Counted from the first letter of the stretch, positions 43,889 to 58,653 are shown. The stretch is 64,000 bases of DNA from Naasia aerilata (GCF_030296595.1 NZ_AP027731.1:868001-932000); one strand, 5' to 3'. Program-made: numbers and translations. The notes: generated by a model not told the origin, from the letters alone.

Positions 43889-45096
43889 CAGGCGCTCCGC
43901 TCGAGGCCGGCGTTCGCGGCCCAGTCGGCGAGCGAGCCGCGCAGGAGACGGGAGAGGATCTCCTTGTCGTGCGCGACCTGCAGGGCGGCGGATGAGGACA
44001 CCGTGCCCTCGAGCACGAGCTCCGCGAGGCGCTGATCCATGGTCTGCATGCCGTGGGCGGCGCCCATCGCGAGGGCCGACGGGATCTGGTGCGTCCGGCC
44101 GGACCGGACCAGGTTCGCGATCGCCGGGGTCATGAGCAGCACCTCGGCGGCGGCCACGCGGCCGCTGCCCGTGGCGCGGGGCAGGAGGGTCTGGGCGACC
44201 ACGGCCTTGAGCGTCTGGGCCAGCTGCGACCGCACCTGCTCCTGTGCGCCGGCCGGGAAGACGTCGACGATGCGGTCGATGGTCTGAGCGGCGTCGGGCG
44301 TGTGCAGGGTCGCGAGGACGAGGTGGCCGGTCTCCGCGGCGCTGAGCGCGACCGAGATGGTCTCGGGGTCGCGGAGCTCGCCGAGCAGGATCACGTCGGG
44401 GTCCTGGCGGAGCGCCTGGCGGAGCGCGGACGCGTAGTCGCGGGTGTCGCGGTCGATCTCGCGCTGGTTCACGACGGCCTTCTTGCCCTCGTGCACCACC
44501 TCGATCGGGTCCTCGATCGTGAGGATGTGGCACGACCGCGTGGAGTTGATCCGGTCGAGGATCGCCGCCAGCGTCGCGGACTTGCCGGAGCCGGTCGGCC
44601 CCGTGACGAGGACGAGGCCCCGCGGAAGGTCGGCCAGCTCGGCGATGGCGTCCGGCAGGCCGAGCTGGCGGACCGACTTCACGCCGGCGGGGACCAGGCG
44701 GAGGGCGGCGCCCACCATGCCGCGGGAGCGGTAGGCGTTGGCGCGGACGCGGATGCCGTCCTCGGTCTCCCACGCGAAGTCGAGCTCGAGCTCCTGGTCG
44801 AACCGGGCCTGCTGCTCGGGGCTCATCACGGTGGAGAGCTCGGCCTCGAGCAGACCGGCGGGCCACGCGGCGGTGTCCTCGAGCGGGACGAGGGTTCCGT
44901 CCACGCGTGCCCGGGGCACGGAGCCCGCTGCGAGGTGCAGGTCGGAGCCGCCGAGCGCGCGAACGCGACGGACGGCCTCGAGAAGAGGCGAAGCGGGGTC
45001 GGCGAGGCGCCGGCTTGCGCGGGACGGGGTGCTGAGGGTCGACGGAACGCTGGTGGGTACAGCGCTGCGGACCCCGATTTTCGGGTTCGTGGTCAC
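43888..45096 (-). CDS. Second PilT-type ATPase
   Basis: A PilT paralogue of 402 residues. Motifs: LVTGPTGSGKSATLAAILDR (Ser-Ala replaces Ser-Thr at the end of Walker A), ILTIEDPIEVVHEGKKAVVN, DVILLGELRDPETISVALSA, GHLVLATLHTPDAAQTIDRI, and AIANLVRSGR in place of AIRNLIRE. PilU- and PilT2-type paralogues assist PilT in other bacteria; the same may hold here. It has a promoter of its own with the shared upstream box. GTG 45096 lacks a strong Shine-Dalgarno. Intact and cotranscribed with the zinc-finger-like gene. Confidence 0.88.
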   Translation of the reverse strand: MTTNPKIGVRSAVPTSVPSTLSTPSRASRRLADPASPLLEAVRRVRALGGSDLHLAAGSVPRARVDGTLVPLEDTAAWPAGLLEAELSTVMSPEQQARFDQELELDFAWETEDGIRVRANAYRSRGMVGAALRLVPAGVKSVRQLGLPDAIAELADLPRGLVLVTGPTGSGKSATLAAILDRINSTRSCHILTIEDPIEVVHEGKKAVVNQREIDRDTRDYASALRQALRQDPDVILLGELRDPETISVALSAAETGHLVLATLHTPDAAQTIDRIVDVFPAGAQEQVRSQLAQTLKAVVAQTLLPRATGSGRVAAAEVLLMTPAIANLVRSGRTHQIPSALAMGAAHGMQTMDQRLAELVLEGTVSSSAALQVAHDKEILSRLLRGSLADWAANAGLERSA

Positions 45097-45174
45097 GGCT
45101 CTGGTTCGGGTAGCAGTGCCGGGGGCGATGGGTGGTCGCGGCCGGACGACCGATCGGGTATCGGGCGTGATCCG

Positions 45175-45219
45175 AGGCTAGGACCGGGCGAACGCCCTCA
45201 CGAGTCCACAAACGGGGGT
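45175..45219 (-). promoter_or_regulatory. pilT2 promoter with upstream box
   Basis: On the minus strand ACCCCCGTTTGTGGACT (45219-45203), 22 bp, then TAGCCT (45180-45175), a TANNNT -10. The box agrees with that of pilA at 15 of 17 aligned bases (ignoring one extra C at pilA). The start codon is ~80 bp downstream. Confidence 0.55.
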
Positions 45220-45493
45220 CACGCGCCCGAACTGCCCCACGCAGTACCGGTTCCGCGAGGACGCAACTCTCTGCTGGTACGGAAGGCCGGGCCGCCGCCC
45301 CGGGCCGGCCGGGCTGCCCCCGACGCACGCCGCGCGAGGAGCGGCGGGCAAATAGGCGGGGTGGTCCCCGGGCGACGCTCCCCCGAACGCAGCCCGGGGT
45401 GATTCCCCCTGGTATTGAAGGTACGGGTCAGTCTTACGCCGCGGAATCCCTTTTCCGGGTGTCGGCACTTATGAGGACACGGCGGGGTCCTTC

Positions 45494-45570
45494 CGCCGAG
45501 CGCGGTGCGAGACGCCGAACGCGCCCTGGAGAAGGGGCGCGTTCGGCGGTACAGGGCGCGCTCGGCAGGA
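45494..45570. repeat. 77-bp palindrome related to the 28374 element
   Basis: Left half CCGCCGAGCGCGGTGCGAGA...CGCGCCC and right half GGGCGCGTTCGGCGG...GCGCGCTCGG are inverted repeats around GGAGAA. The blocks CCGAGCGCGGTG and GCGCGTTCG are shared with the ~100-bp element at 28374-29071. It follows the 45580-46149 gene and may also terminate its transcript. Confidence 0.75.
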
Positions 45571-45579
45571 GGTGAAGGG

Positions 45580-46149
45580 CTACGCCCCGCAGACCTCGCT
45601 GACGAGCTCCTCGGCCATGCGCTGGATCTTGGGCTCGATGTAGGCGTCGACGGCCCGCAGCACCACGGTGCGCTGGTTGCCGAGCCGGTTCACGGCCGCG
45701 TGGAAGAGCCCGTAGTACAGGCGGACGAGCTCGACGCGGGCCTCCGCGGCCTGCACGGGCGTCACGCCGCCGTGCAGCAGGGCGTCCAGGGGCGTCGCCG
45801 GCTCGTCGTCGTCGAGCAGCTCGTCGACCTCACGGCCGTCGCTCGCGGTAATCCGGACGATGCCGCGGTCGAGCCACACCTTCCACTCGCCGTCCCGCTC
45901 GAGCTCGGGGAACTTGGCCGCGGAGTTGCGAAGGAAGTGCTCGATGAGCAGCGACTCGACGCTCGTCACGAGCGCGTGCAGGGGGCCGTGGGGCAGGTCG
46001 TCGAGACCGAGCTCATCGGCGTAGCGCGGGCAGATCGTGCAGACGTCGCTGCGCCGGCGCAGGGTGCCGGGCTCCCAGCGCGGCAGCCAGGCGAGCCACT
46101 GGGCGATGGAGCGGTCGAGCTCCCGTTCGAAGCGGTAGGGACGCAGCAT
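45580..46149 (-). CDS. Protein with Cys2His2 zinc-finger-like motif, paralogue 2
   Basis: A 189-residue paralogue of the 43493-43888 product. It has CTICPRYADELGLDDLPHGP then LH (C-x2-C-x13-H-x3-H) and ends AVDAYIEPKIQRMAEELVSE then VCGA. Between these it carries an extra ~55-residue acidic insert (DGREVDELLDDDEPATPLD). ATG 46149 is chosen for the GGGG upstream; a longer frame to 46320 would start with TTG at the predicted transcription start and is unlikely. It is a single gene with its own promoter carrying the same upstream box as pilA and pilT2, which ties it to the pilus regulon. Confidence 0.7.
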   Translation of the reverse strand: MLRPYRFERELDRSIAQWLAWLPRWEPGTLRRRSDVCTICPRYADELGLDDLPHGPLHALVTSVESLLIEHFLRNSAAKFPELERDGEWKVWLDRGIVRITASDGREVDELLDDDEPATPLDALLHGGVTPVQAAEARVELVRLYYGLFHAAVNRLGNQRTVVLRAVDAYIEPKIQRMAEELVSEVCGA

Positions 46150-46325
46150 GGCTAGGCCCCCATCCGTGCGCGGGAGGGACGGGCGGGAGAAGTCGAGAGC
46201 GCGCCTCGGGTAAAGGAGCGGCCGACCACGTTCGGGTATGTGGTCACGATATGTCCGGGTGTGTGCAGGGGCGCCGCGATTGGGGTCGAAAGCAGCGTGC
46301 CCGTTCGGGTGTTCGGGCAAGTGTC

Positions 46326-46371
46326 ACGCTATCGCCCGGAACAGGCTCCTCACCAGGCCTCGAACGGGGGT
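46326..46371 (-). promoter_or_regulatory. Promoter with upstream box for the 45580-46149 gene
   Basis: On the minus strand ACCCCCGTTCGAGGCCT (46371-46355), 23 bp, then TAGCGT (46331-46326). Similarity to the pilT2 promoter continues past the box (TGGTGAGG versus TCGTGAGG). Upstream, GACCCCCATTAG lies in an inverted repeat with GGGGGTC. Confidence 0.52.
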
Positions 46372-46441
46372 AGCCCACCCGGTTGACCCCCGCTGTTCCG
46401 CGGGTCTAATGGGGGTCGGCTGCGATTTCGCCCCCAACCGC

Positions 46442-46553
46442 TGATTGAGGAGCTCGCGCAAGCGAGCGTTTAGAAATCACACCATGCCTCGAGGTTGAGC
46501 CCGCTGAAATGCGGCCTGATTTCGCGACGCGACCTGCGGCCGCTCCTCAATCA
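46442..46553. repeat. 112-bp palindrome-ended element
   Basis: Ends are the perfect 12-bp inverted repeat TGATTGAGGAGC (46442-46453) and GCTCCTCAATCA (46542-46553); GCTCGCGCAAGCGAGC forms a hairpin inside the left end. From memory, similar TGRTTGAGGAGC elements are common between genes in Microbacteriaceae, so this is probably a small non-autonomous repeat. Confidence 0.75.
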
Positions 46554-46580
46554 TCGGGAGGACGGGGAAACCGGTTAACG

Positions 46581-46615
46581 GCGAAAGCCCCCGCTCACCG
46601 AGCGGGGGCTTTCGC
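46581..46615 (-). terminator. rpoC terminator
   Basis: Perfect 16-bp arms GCGAAAGCCCCCGCTC (46581-46596) and GAGCGGGGGCTTTCGC (46600-46615) with a 3-nt loop, 14 bp beyond the rpoC stop. Very stable; it also insulates rpoC from the pilus region. Confidence 0.85.
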
Positions 46616-46629
46616 GGTGTCTGATCAGA

Positions 46630-50496
<3,867 letters not shown>

Positions 50497-50550
50497 TTTC
50501 TCTTCTTTCCTGCGTTACGTATCGAAATGCGTAGGGAGTAGCTGCGCGGA

Positions 50551-54039
<3,489 letters not shown>

Positions 54040-54292
54040 GGAAATAACCTCCGGGGCCCCGGGACGGGGCCGTGTCACTGTCGGTGTGCCGAGATGGGGA
54101 TGGAACGATGGGGAAAGCCCCGCGTGAGTGTCACTCGCTAGAGTGGGGCCAGATCGCTCGACGAAACGCCGGGGCCTTCTGCACGAGGCAGCCACTGTCC
54201 GGAGGAGGGTCGAGGGTTCTGGGCGCCAGGCCGCCGACCGCAATATGAAGGCGTGGTTCGTCCAAGAAGGAAGAGGGGGAGCGCAAGGATCT

Positions 54293-54321
54293 ACTATATG
54301 TCGGCCCGACCGGCATGTAAA
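54293..54321 (-). promoter_or_regulatory. rpoBC promoter
   Basis: On the minus strand TTTACA (54321-54316), 17 bp, TATAGT (54298-54293): close to the sigma-70-type consensus TTGACA-N17-TATAAT. The only strong match upstream of rpoB, ~250 bp before its start codon, leaving a long leader. Confidence 0.8.
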
Positions 54322-54329
54322 GCCGATTC

Positions 54330-54359
54330 TTGACCTCGCCCCGCATCACCGGGTATAAC
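54330..54359 (+). promoter_or_regulatory. Promoter of the 54517 gene
   Basis: TTGACC (54330-54335), 18 bp, TATAAC (54354-54359). Its -35 lies 8 bp from the -35 of the rpoBC promoter on the other strand, so the two polymerase sites are back to back and could interfere. Confidence 0.65.
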
Positions 54360-54420
54360 CCCGCCCTCGCCGCGCCCATTCCCACCGGTCTCCCCCGGTT
54401 CCTCGCGGGTTTCGGCCGGT

Positions 54421-54477
54421 CGAGGTGGCACTTCCTGCTGCCACCTCGCGCGGGAAGGAGCAGGAGCTGCCACCTCG
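54421..54477. repeat. Palindrome in the leader of the 54517 gene
   Basis: CGAGGTGGCA (54421-54430) pairs with TGCCACCTCG at either 54439-54448 or 54468-54477, giving two alternative hairpins. It lies between promoter and start codon, so an attenuator is possible; an intergenic repeat element is equally likely. Confidence 0.6.
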
Positions 54478-54516
54478 AGGGCGGGCCGCCCTCGCCGGCG
54501 TGACAGGATCGGGACA

Positions 54517-55383
54517 GTGAGCGAACGGGCGGGCATCACCCTGCCGAGCGGCATGCGCGCCGTCATCGAGGAGGACCGCTACCGGCCCGGCTTCCTCAAC
54601 CTCGTGGTCGACGGGACCCCGCAGTCTCAGGTGAACCCCGACGATCCGCGCGAGCTCGGCTTCGAGTACGTGCAGCGGATCGGCCACGTCATCGACCTCC
54701 TCGGCGAGCCCGGCGCACCGATCACCGCCGTGCACCTCGGAGCCGGCGCGCTGACCCTCCCCCGCTACGTCACGGAGACCCGCCCCGGGTCGCGGCAGCA
54801 GGTGCTCGAGCTGGAGCCGGCACTCGTCGAGCTCGTGCGCGAGCACATCCCGCTGCCGCAGAACTCCGGGATCCGGGTCCGCTACGGCGACGCCCGGGAG
54901 GGGCTCGGCAAGCTTCCGGCCGCGCTGACCGGCACCGTCGACCTGGTCGTGGTCGACATCTTCAGCGGCTCGCGCATCCCCGCCCACGTCACGACGGTCG
55001 AGTTCTACCGTCAGGTCGCCGCCCTGCTCGCGCCCGAGGGCGTCATCGCGGTGAACCTCGCCGACGGGCCGGGGCTCGCCTTCGCGCGGGGGCAGGCGGC
55101 GACCCTCGGGGCCGCGGTGACCGAGGTCGCCGCCCTCGCCGAGACGTCCATCCTCAAGGGCCGCCGCTTCGGCAACATCGTGCTCGTCGGCTCGAACGCC
55201 CCGCTCCCCCTCGAGTGGCTGCCGCGGCTGCTGGCGGCAGGACCGCATCCCTCGAAGGCAGTCGCGGGGCGCGAGCTGCGGGATTTCGTCGCCGGGGCGC
55301 CGGTGGTCACCGACGAGTCGGCGAAGCCGTCGCCTCCGCCCGCCCGCATGTTCCTGGCCGTCGACCGCGACGGCGAGCGCTGA
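54517..55383 (+). CDS. Spermidine-synthase-like SAM-dependent protein
   Basis: A 288-residue protein of the spermidine synthase/methyltransferase fold. The SAM/dcSAM-binding loop is AVHLGAGALTLPRYV; the acidic residue after the second strand is in VLELEPALVELVREHI; motif DLVVVDIFSGSRIPAH and the strand GVIAVNLADGPG complete the fold. Typical polyamine synthases have a GGGDG loop and a DxDD-like acceptor site that are not clear here, so the substrate is unknown. GTG start with AGGA upstream. Single-gene unit with its own promoter. Confidence 0.75.
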   Translation: MSERAGITLPSGMRAVIEEDRYRPGFLNLVVDGTPQSQVNPDDPRELGFEYVQRIGHVIDLLGEPGAPITAVHLGAGALTLPRYVTETRPGSRQQVLELEPALVELVREHIPLPQNSGIRVRYGDAREGLGKLPAALTGTVDLVVVDIFSGSRIPAHVTTVEFYRQVAALLAPEGVIAVNLADGPGLAFARGQAATLGAAVTEVAALAETSILKGRRFGNIVLVGSNAPLPLEWLPRLLAAGPHPSKAVAGRELRDFVAGAPVVTDESAKPSPPPARMFLAVDRDGER

Positions 55384-55441
55384 CGGCGCCTCCCCTCCCT
55401 CCAAGCTCCACCTCCGCTCCTCCTTCTCGTCCCCGCCTCGG

Positions 55442-55477
55442 CCTCCCTCTCCTCCCCTCCCTCTCCTCCCCTCCCTC
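55442..55477 (+). other. Pure polypyrimidine tract
   Basis: 36 bases of only C and T (CCTCCCTCTCCTCCCCTCCC and so on, with a repeated CCTCCCCTCCCTCT unit), inside a C/T-rich stretch starting near 55387. It directly precedes the palindromic repeat at 55473. No gene. Such homopurine-homopyrimidine runs can form triplex DNA; whether this one does is unknown. Confidence 0.7.
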
Positions 55478-55553
55478 AGCAGGCGGTTTCCGCGTTGGGC
55501 AGGCAGAAAACGGCGAATCGGGCCTGCCGGAGTCGGAATCTGCCTGCTCAGGG
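55473..55553. repeat. CAGCAGGC palindromic element, copy 1
   Basis: Ends CCCTCAGCAGGC and GCCTGCTCAGGG are near-perfect inverted repeats; an inner GGCCTGCCGGAGTCGGAATC block is shared with the copy at 60251-60328. About 80 bp, between two plus-strand genes. Confidence 0.75.
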
Positions 55554-55631
55554 AGAGGGATGGCGCGGATCGAGACCCGTTCGGAACCGGATCTCCTTGA
55601 TTTGGTTCGGGAGCGGTGACACGGTTCCCGG

Positions 55632-56788
55632 ATGAGGCTCAAGAAGGCTCTCGAAGGCGCCGCGGCGGTCGTCCTGCTCGCGGCGCTGAGCGGCTGCACG
55701 GGCGGAGGCGGCAAGCCGGTCGGGACGCCCGTGCCGCTTCCCACGCCGGCCCCGTCGGCTTCCGACACCCCCAGCCCCACCCCCTCCGGACCGACGGGAC
55801 CCGTGCAGCCGGCCGGCGACCCGTCCGACCTCGTCACCGGACTCGAGTCGCCCTGGTCCGTCCTGCCCGTCGACGGGTCGATCCTGATCAGCCTGCGCGA
55901 CACCGCCACCGTCGTGGAGGCGACAGCGGGAGGCGGAACGCGCGAGGTCGGGCGCATCGAGGGCGTCGTCCCGGGCGGCGAAGGCGGTCTGCTCGGCCTG
56001 GCCCTGCTCGACGACGGCGGCGAGCGCTGGCTGTACGCCTACTACACCGCCCAGGACGACAACCGGATCGTGCGGATGCCACTCACGGGCGCAGCGGGCG
56101 GCTTCGGCCTCGGGGCGCAGACGGTGCTGCTCGACGGGATCGCGAAGGCCGGCAACCACGACGGCGGACGCCTCGCCTTCGGTCCCGACGGCATGCTCTA
56201 CGCGACTGTCGGTGACGCAGCCCTCCGGGACGTCGCCCAGGACCCGGGATCGCTCAACGGCAAGATCCTCCGGATGACGCCGGAGGGCGACGTTCCCAAC
56301 GGGAACCCGTTCGGCGACTCCCTTGTGTGGTCGCTCGGGCACCGCAACCCGCAGGGCCTCGCCTGGGCCGCCGACGGCACGATGTTCGCCGCGGAGTTCG
56401 GCCAGGACACCTGGGACGAGCTGAACCGGATCGAGCCGGGCGCGAACTACGGCTGGCCGGTCGTCGAAGGAGCGGCCGGGGACGACCGATTCCGCGACCC
56501 GGTGTACCAGTGGTCCACGGACGATGCGAGCCCGAGCGGCCTGACGGTCGTCGGCGACACCCTCTTCCTCGCGGGCCTCGGCGGCGAGCGCCTCTGGATG
56601 ATCCAGGGCGCCGCGACGGGCGGCGAACCGGTGGTCACGGAGTACTTCCCGGACTCCTACGGCCGCATCCGCGACGTGCTGCCAGGCCCCGACGGCACCC
56701 TCTGGTTCCTCACCGACAACACCGACGGGCGCGGCTCCCCCGGCCGGGCGACGACCGCCTCGTGCGGATCGCGCTCGCGCCCGCGTAG
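55632..56788 (+). CDS. Lipoprotein PQQ-type glucose/sorbosone dehydrogenase-like protein (frameshift near the end)
   Basis: A secreted lipoprotein: signal MRLKKALEGAAAVVLLAALS with lipobox LSGC (Cys at residue 21), then a Pro/Ser/Thr-rich linker to about residue 65. The rest is the beta-propeller family of soluble quinoprotein sugar dehydrogenases: VVPGGEGGLLGLAL, AKAGNHDGGRLAFGPDGMLY (the GNHxGGR active-site motif), LNGKILRMTPEGDVPNGNPF and WSLGHRNPQGLAWAADGTMF. One C is missing at 56737-56741 (GCTCCCCCGG); corrected it ends PGDDRLVRIALAPA, 385 residues. Substrate unknown. Confidence 0.88.
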
Positions 56789-56865
56789 TCGGCACGCCGG
56801 GCACGCCTCGGCCCGCTGTCGGCGGCAGCGGCTAGCCTCGCTCGCGTGCCGGGTAAGGAGGAACC

Positions 56866-57360
56866 ATGGCGGAACTCGCTCTGGTGCGTGCCCGCGCCGA
56901 TGCGCTGATCGGCGCCCATCTCGGCTCCAGCTGGTCGTTCGGCTTCGACGCCGCGAAGCGGCGGGCCGGGCTGTGCAACTACTCGGACCGGCGCATCACC
57001 GTGTCGCGTTACCTGGCGGCGCGGTGGCAGCTCGAGGACATCGAGCAGGTGCTGCTCCACGAGGTGGCGCACGCCCTCGCCGGGCACCGGGCCGGCCACG
57101 GCCCCCGCTGGCTCAGCGTCGCGCGGCGCATCGGCTACACCGGCGCGCGAGTCCACGACGGCGAGACGGCGCACGAGCTCGCGCCGTGGGTCGGCGTCTG
57201 CCCGCAGGGCCACCCGCACTACCGCTACCGCGCCCCGAGCGCGCCGCTGTCCTGCCGGCTGTGCGGCCGCGGCTTCGACCCGAGCCGGGTCATCGTGTGG
57301 TCCCGACGCGAGGTCACCTCGGCTCAGCGGCGCGCGGCGCTCCGGGCGACCGCCGACTGA
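56866..57360 (+). CDS. SprT-like zinc metalloprotein
   Basis: 164 residues with a gluzincin site LLHEVAHALAGHRAGHGPRW (HExxH plus a later His, as in SprT/Spartan). A C-terminal zinc-ribbon-like part has VCPQGHPHYRYR and SCRLCGRGF. The family is thought to act as proteases on DNA-protein crosslinks in eukaryotes; bacterial function is less clear. ATG preceded by AAGGAGGAA. Stands alone between the sugar dehydrogenase-like gene and a terminator. Confidence 0.85.
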   Translation: MAELALVRARADALIGAHLGSSWSFGFDAAKRRAGLCNYSDRRITVSRYLAARWQLEDIEQVLLHEVAHALAGHRAGHGPRWLSVARRIGYTGARVHDGETAHELAPWVGVCPQGHPHYRYRAPSAPLSCRLCGRGFDPSRVIVWSRREVTSAQRRAALRATAD

Positions 57361-57420
57361 CGCCCGCCGCATCCGCAGCGCAGGAGGCGACGGGGCGGAG
57401 ACGACGGGCCGGACGACGAA

Positions 57421-57447
57421 GCCGGGGCCCTCGCGAGGGCACCCGGC
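57421..57447. terminator. Bidirectional terminator between convergent genes
   Basis: GCCGGG (57421-57426) and CCCGGC (57442-57447) extend the inner palindrome GCCCTCGCGAGGGC (57427-57440). It lies between the convergent SprT-like and DUF427 genes and can serve both. Confidence 0.65.
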
Positions 57448-57468
57448 TCCGGCCACGGAAGGTCGGCG

Positions 57469-57774
57469 TCAGTCGACGACCTTGACGTCCTTCCAGAAGG
57501 CCACGTAGTTCGAGAAGTCCTTGCCGACGCGGTCGAACGCCGTCGGGTACGGCGTCGGGTAGCTCCAGGCGCGGTCCTGCAGCAGGGTCCCGTCCTCGTC
57601 CTTGACGCTGAAGTACTGGCACTCGCCCTTCCACGGACAGGTGTACGGCGTCGCGCTCTCCTCGAGGTGGGCGGAGTTCACGCTCTCGGGCGGGAAGTAC
57701 CAGTTCCCCTCGATGCGGATGAGGTCCTCCTGCGGAGCCTCGGCGATCACGATGTCGTTCAGCACAGCCTTCAC
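57469..57774 (-). CDS. DUF427 family protein
   Basis: A 101-residue protein with the family landmarks VIAEAPQEDLIRIEGNWYFP, TPYTCPWKGECQYFSVKDED and AWSYPTPYPTAFDRVGKDFS (the CPWKG.xxYF and AWxYxxP patterns). DUF427 proteins are common in actinobacteria and have no settled function. GTG 57774 preceded by AAGGAG. It is divergent from the next gene. Confidence 0.88.
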   Translation of the reverse strand: MKAVLNDIVIAEAPQEDLIRIEGNWYFPPESVNSAHLEESATPYTCPWKGECQYFSVKDEDGTLLQDRAWSYPTPYPTAFDRVGKDFSNYVAFWKDVKVVD

Positions 57775-57882
57775 GGGCGTCTCCTTCGATCGAACAGCTT
57801 CACCGGGGCCAACCGATCGCGCGCCGGAGCCATTCCCTCCCTTCCCCGGTGAGCTCCCGGGGACGCGTGCGAGACTGCCGCC

Positions 57883-58386
57883 ATGCGCGTGCTCCTCAAG
57901 GTCGTCCTGGATTGCGAGCCGGAGGCCGCCTGGCGGGCCATCCAGTCGCCAGCGGTCCTCCGCGAGGTCTACTCGCCCCTCGTCGCGGTCGAGTCCCTGG
58001 AGCCCAAGGGGTTCCCCTCGCGCTGGGAGGAGGGCGCCCATCCGGTCCGGATGCGCGCCGCGGGGCTCGTGCCGATGGGCGACCAGGTCATCGCCCTCGA
58101 GTTCCCCGAGCGCCGGCACGAGGGCGTCCAGATTATGCGCGACCGCGGCGCCGGGCTGACCGGACTCAACCGCGTCTTCACCGAGTGGGACCACCGGATC
58201 GCCATCGCCCGGGATCCGAAGGACCCGGGCAAGACCCTGTACCGCGAGCAGCTCCGCTTCTCGGCCGGGCCGCTCACGGCGGCGGTGTGGCCTGCGCTCT
58301 GGGCGCTCTGGCAGTGGCGGTCCGCTCGGCTGAAGCAGCTCGCTCCCACCTGGTCGAGCCGGCTGGGCGAGCCCGGGCAGGCCTGA
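57883..58386 (+). CDS. Conserved protein, possibly SRPBCC-like
   Basis: A 167-residue protein: LLKVVLDCEPEAAWRAIQSP is like the first strand and helix of SRPBCC (START-like) lipid/ligand-binding proteins, and TEWDHRIAIARDPKDPGKTL with YREQLRFSAGPLTAAVWPAL matches the end of that fold, with a long C-terminal helix. No catalytic motif. ATG start preceded by a weak ribosome site. The assignment is by pattern only. Confidence 0.55.
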   Translation: MRVLLKVVLDCEPEAAWRAIQSPAVLREVYSPLVAVESLEPKGFPSRWEEGAHPVRMRAAGLVPMGDQVIALEFPERRHEGVQIMRDRGAGLTGLNRVFTEWDHRIAIARDPKDPGKTLYREQLRFSAGPLTAAVWPALWALWQWRSARLKQLAPTWSSRLGEPGQA

Positions 58387-58653
58387 CGCCTTCGCGTCCT
58401 CTCGGGCCGAGGCCTCCGGTTCCTCGGCCCTGGCCTCCGGTCTGGGGACGCCGCGGCACCGCGGAATAGCGGGCCGACTGATACGGTTGGCCTATCTGGC
58501 GCCCATCTGCGTGCGCCTGCGTCGAAAGAACGCCCTCTCATCGGGGACCGCAAGCGGCCCCTTCGATTGACACCTTCTGCCGGCGAACGGAATGCGCCGT
58601 CCGGCGCGTCTCGCCTTCTGGCCCCAGCGGCCGGTTTCTGCCCGAAAGGCACC
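58387..58653 (+). other. Upstream region of the DEAD-box helicase
   Basis: 267 bp without a gene. It may hold a long mRNA leader; TTGACA at 58567-58572 lacks a good -10 at the right distance. Several short inverted repeats (e.g. GCCGTCCGGC) suggest RNA structure, but nothing is certain. Confidence 0.4.

Larger units (their letters stand above)
45097..45579. other. Intergenic region upstream of pilT2
   Basis: 483 bp with no convincing gene (a 96-codon Pro/Arg-rich frame at 45178-45468 is rejected). It contains the pilT2 promoter at 45175-45219 and a long palindrome at 45494-45570 that also lies just after the stop of the 45580-46149 gene and may act as its terminator. Confidence 0.65.
46150..46629. 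other. Intergenic region between rpoC and the 45580-46149 gene
   Basis: 480 bp without a gene. In order: the leader and promoter of the minus-strand gene (46326-46371), a second copy of its box (minus strand ACCCCCATTAG, 46416-46406), a 112-bp palindromic element (46442-46553) and the rpoC terminator (46581-46615). Confidence 0.7.
54040..54516. other. Divergent promoter region rpoB / 54517 gene
   Basis: 477 bp with no gene. It contains the rpoB leader (about 245 nt, GC-rich, with a GGCCCCGG/CCGGGGCC-type repeat next to the Shine-Dalgarno), two back-to-back promoters (54293-54359), and a palindrome in the leader of the plus-strand gene (54421-54477). Confidence 0.75.

Noticed and set aside
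45178..45468. 96-codon minus-strand gene upstream of pilT2
   Set aside because: Pro/Gly/Arg-rich composition, no ribosome site, and it overlaps the predicted pilT2 promoter.
46150..46320. N-terminal extension of the 45580-46149 protein from TTG 46320
   Set aside because: The extension covers the predicted leader, has a poor start codon and no counterpart in the paralogue.
58567..58653. Upstream start for the DEAD-box helicase at 58567
   Set aside because: The extra residues lack family similarity, and ATG 58654 has a ribosome site and the expected Q-motif spacing.
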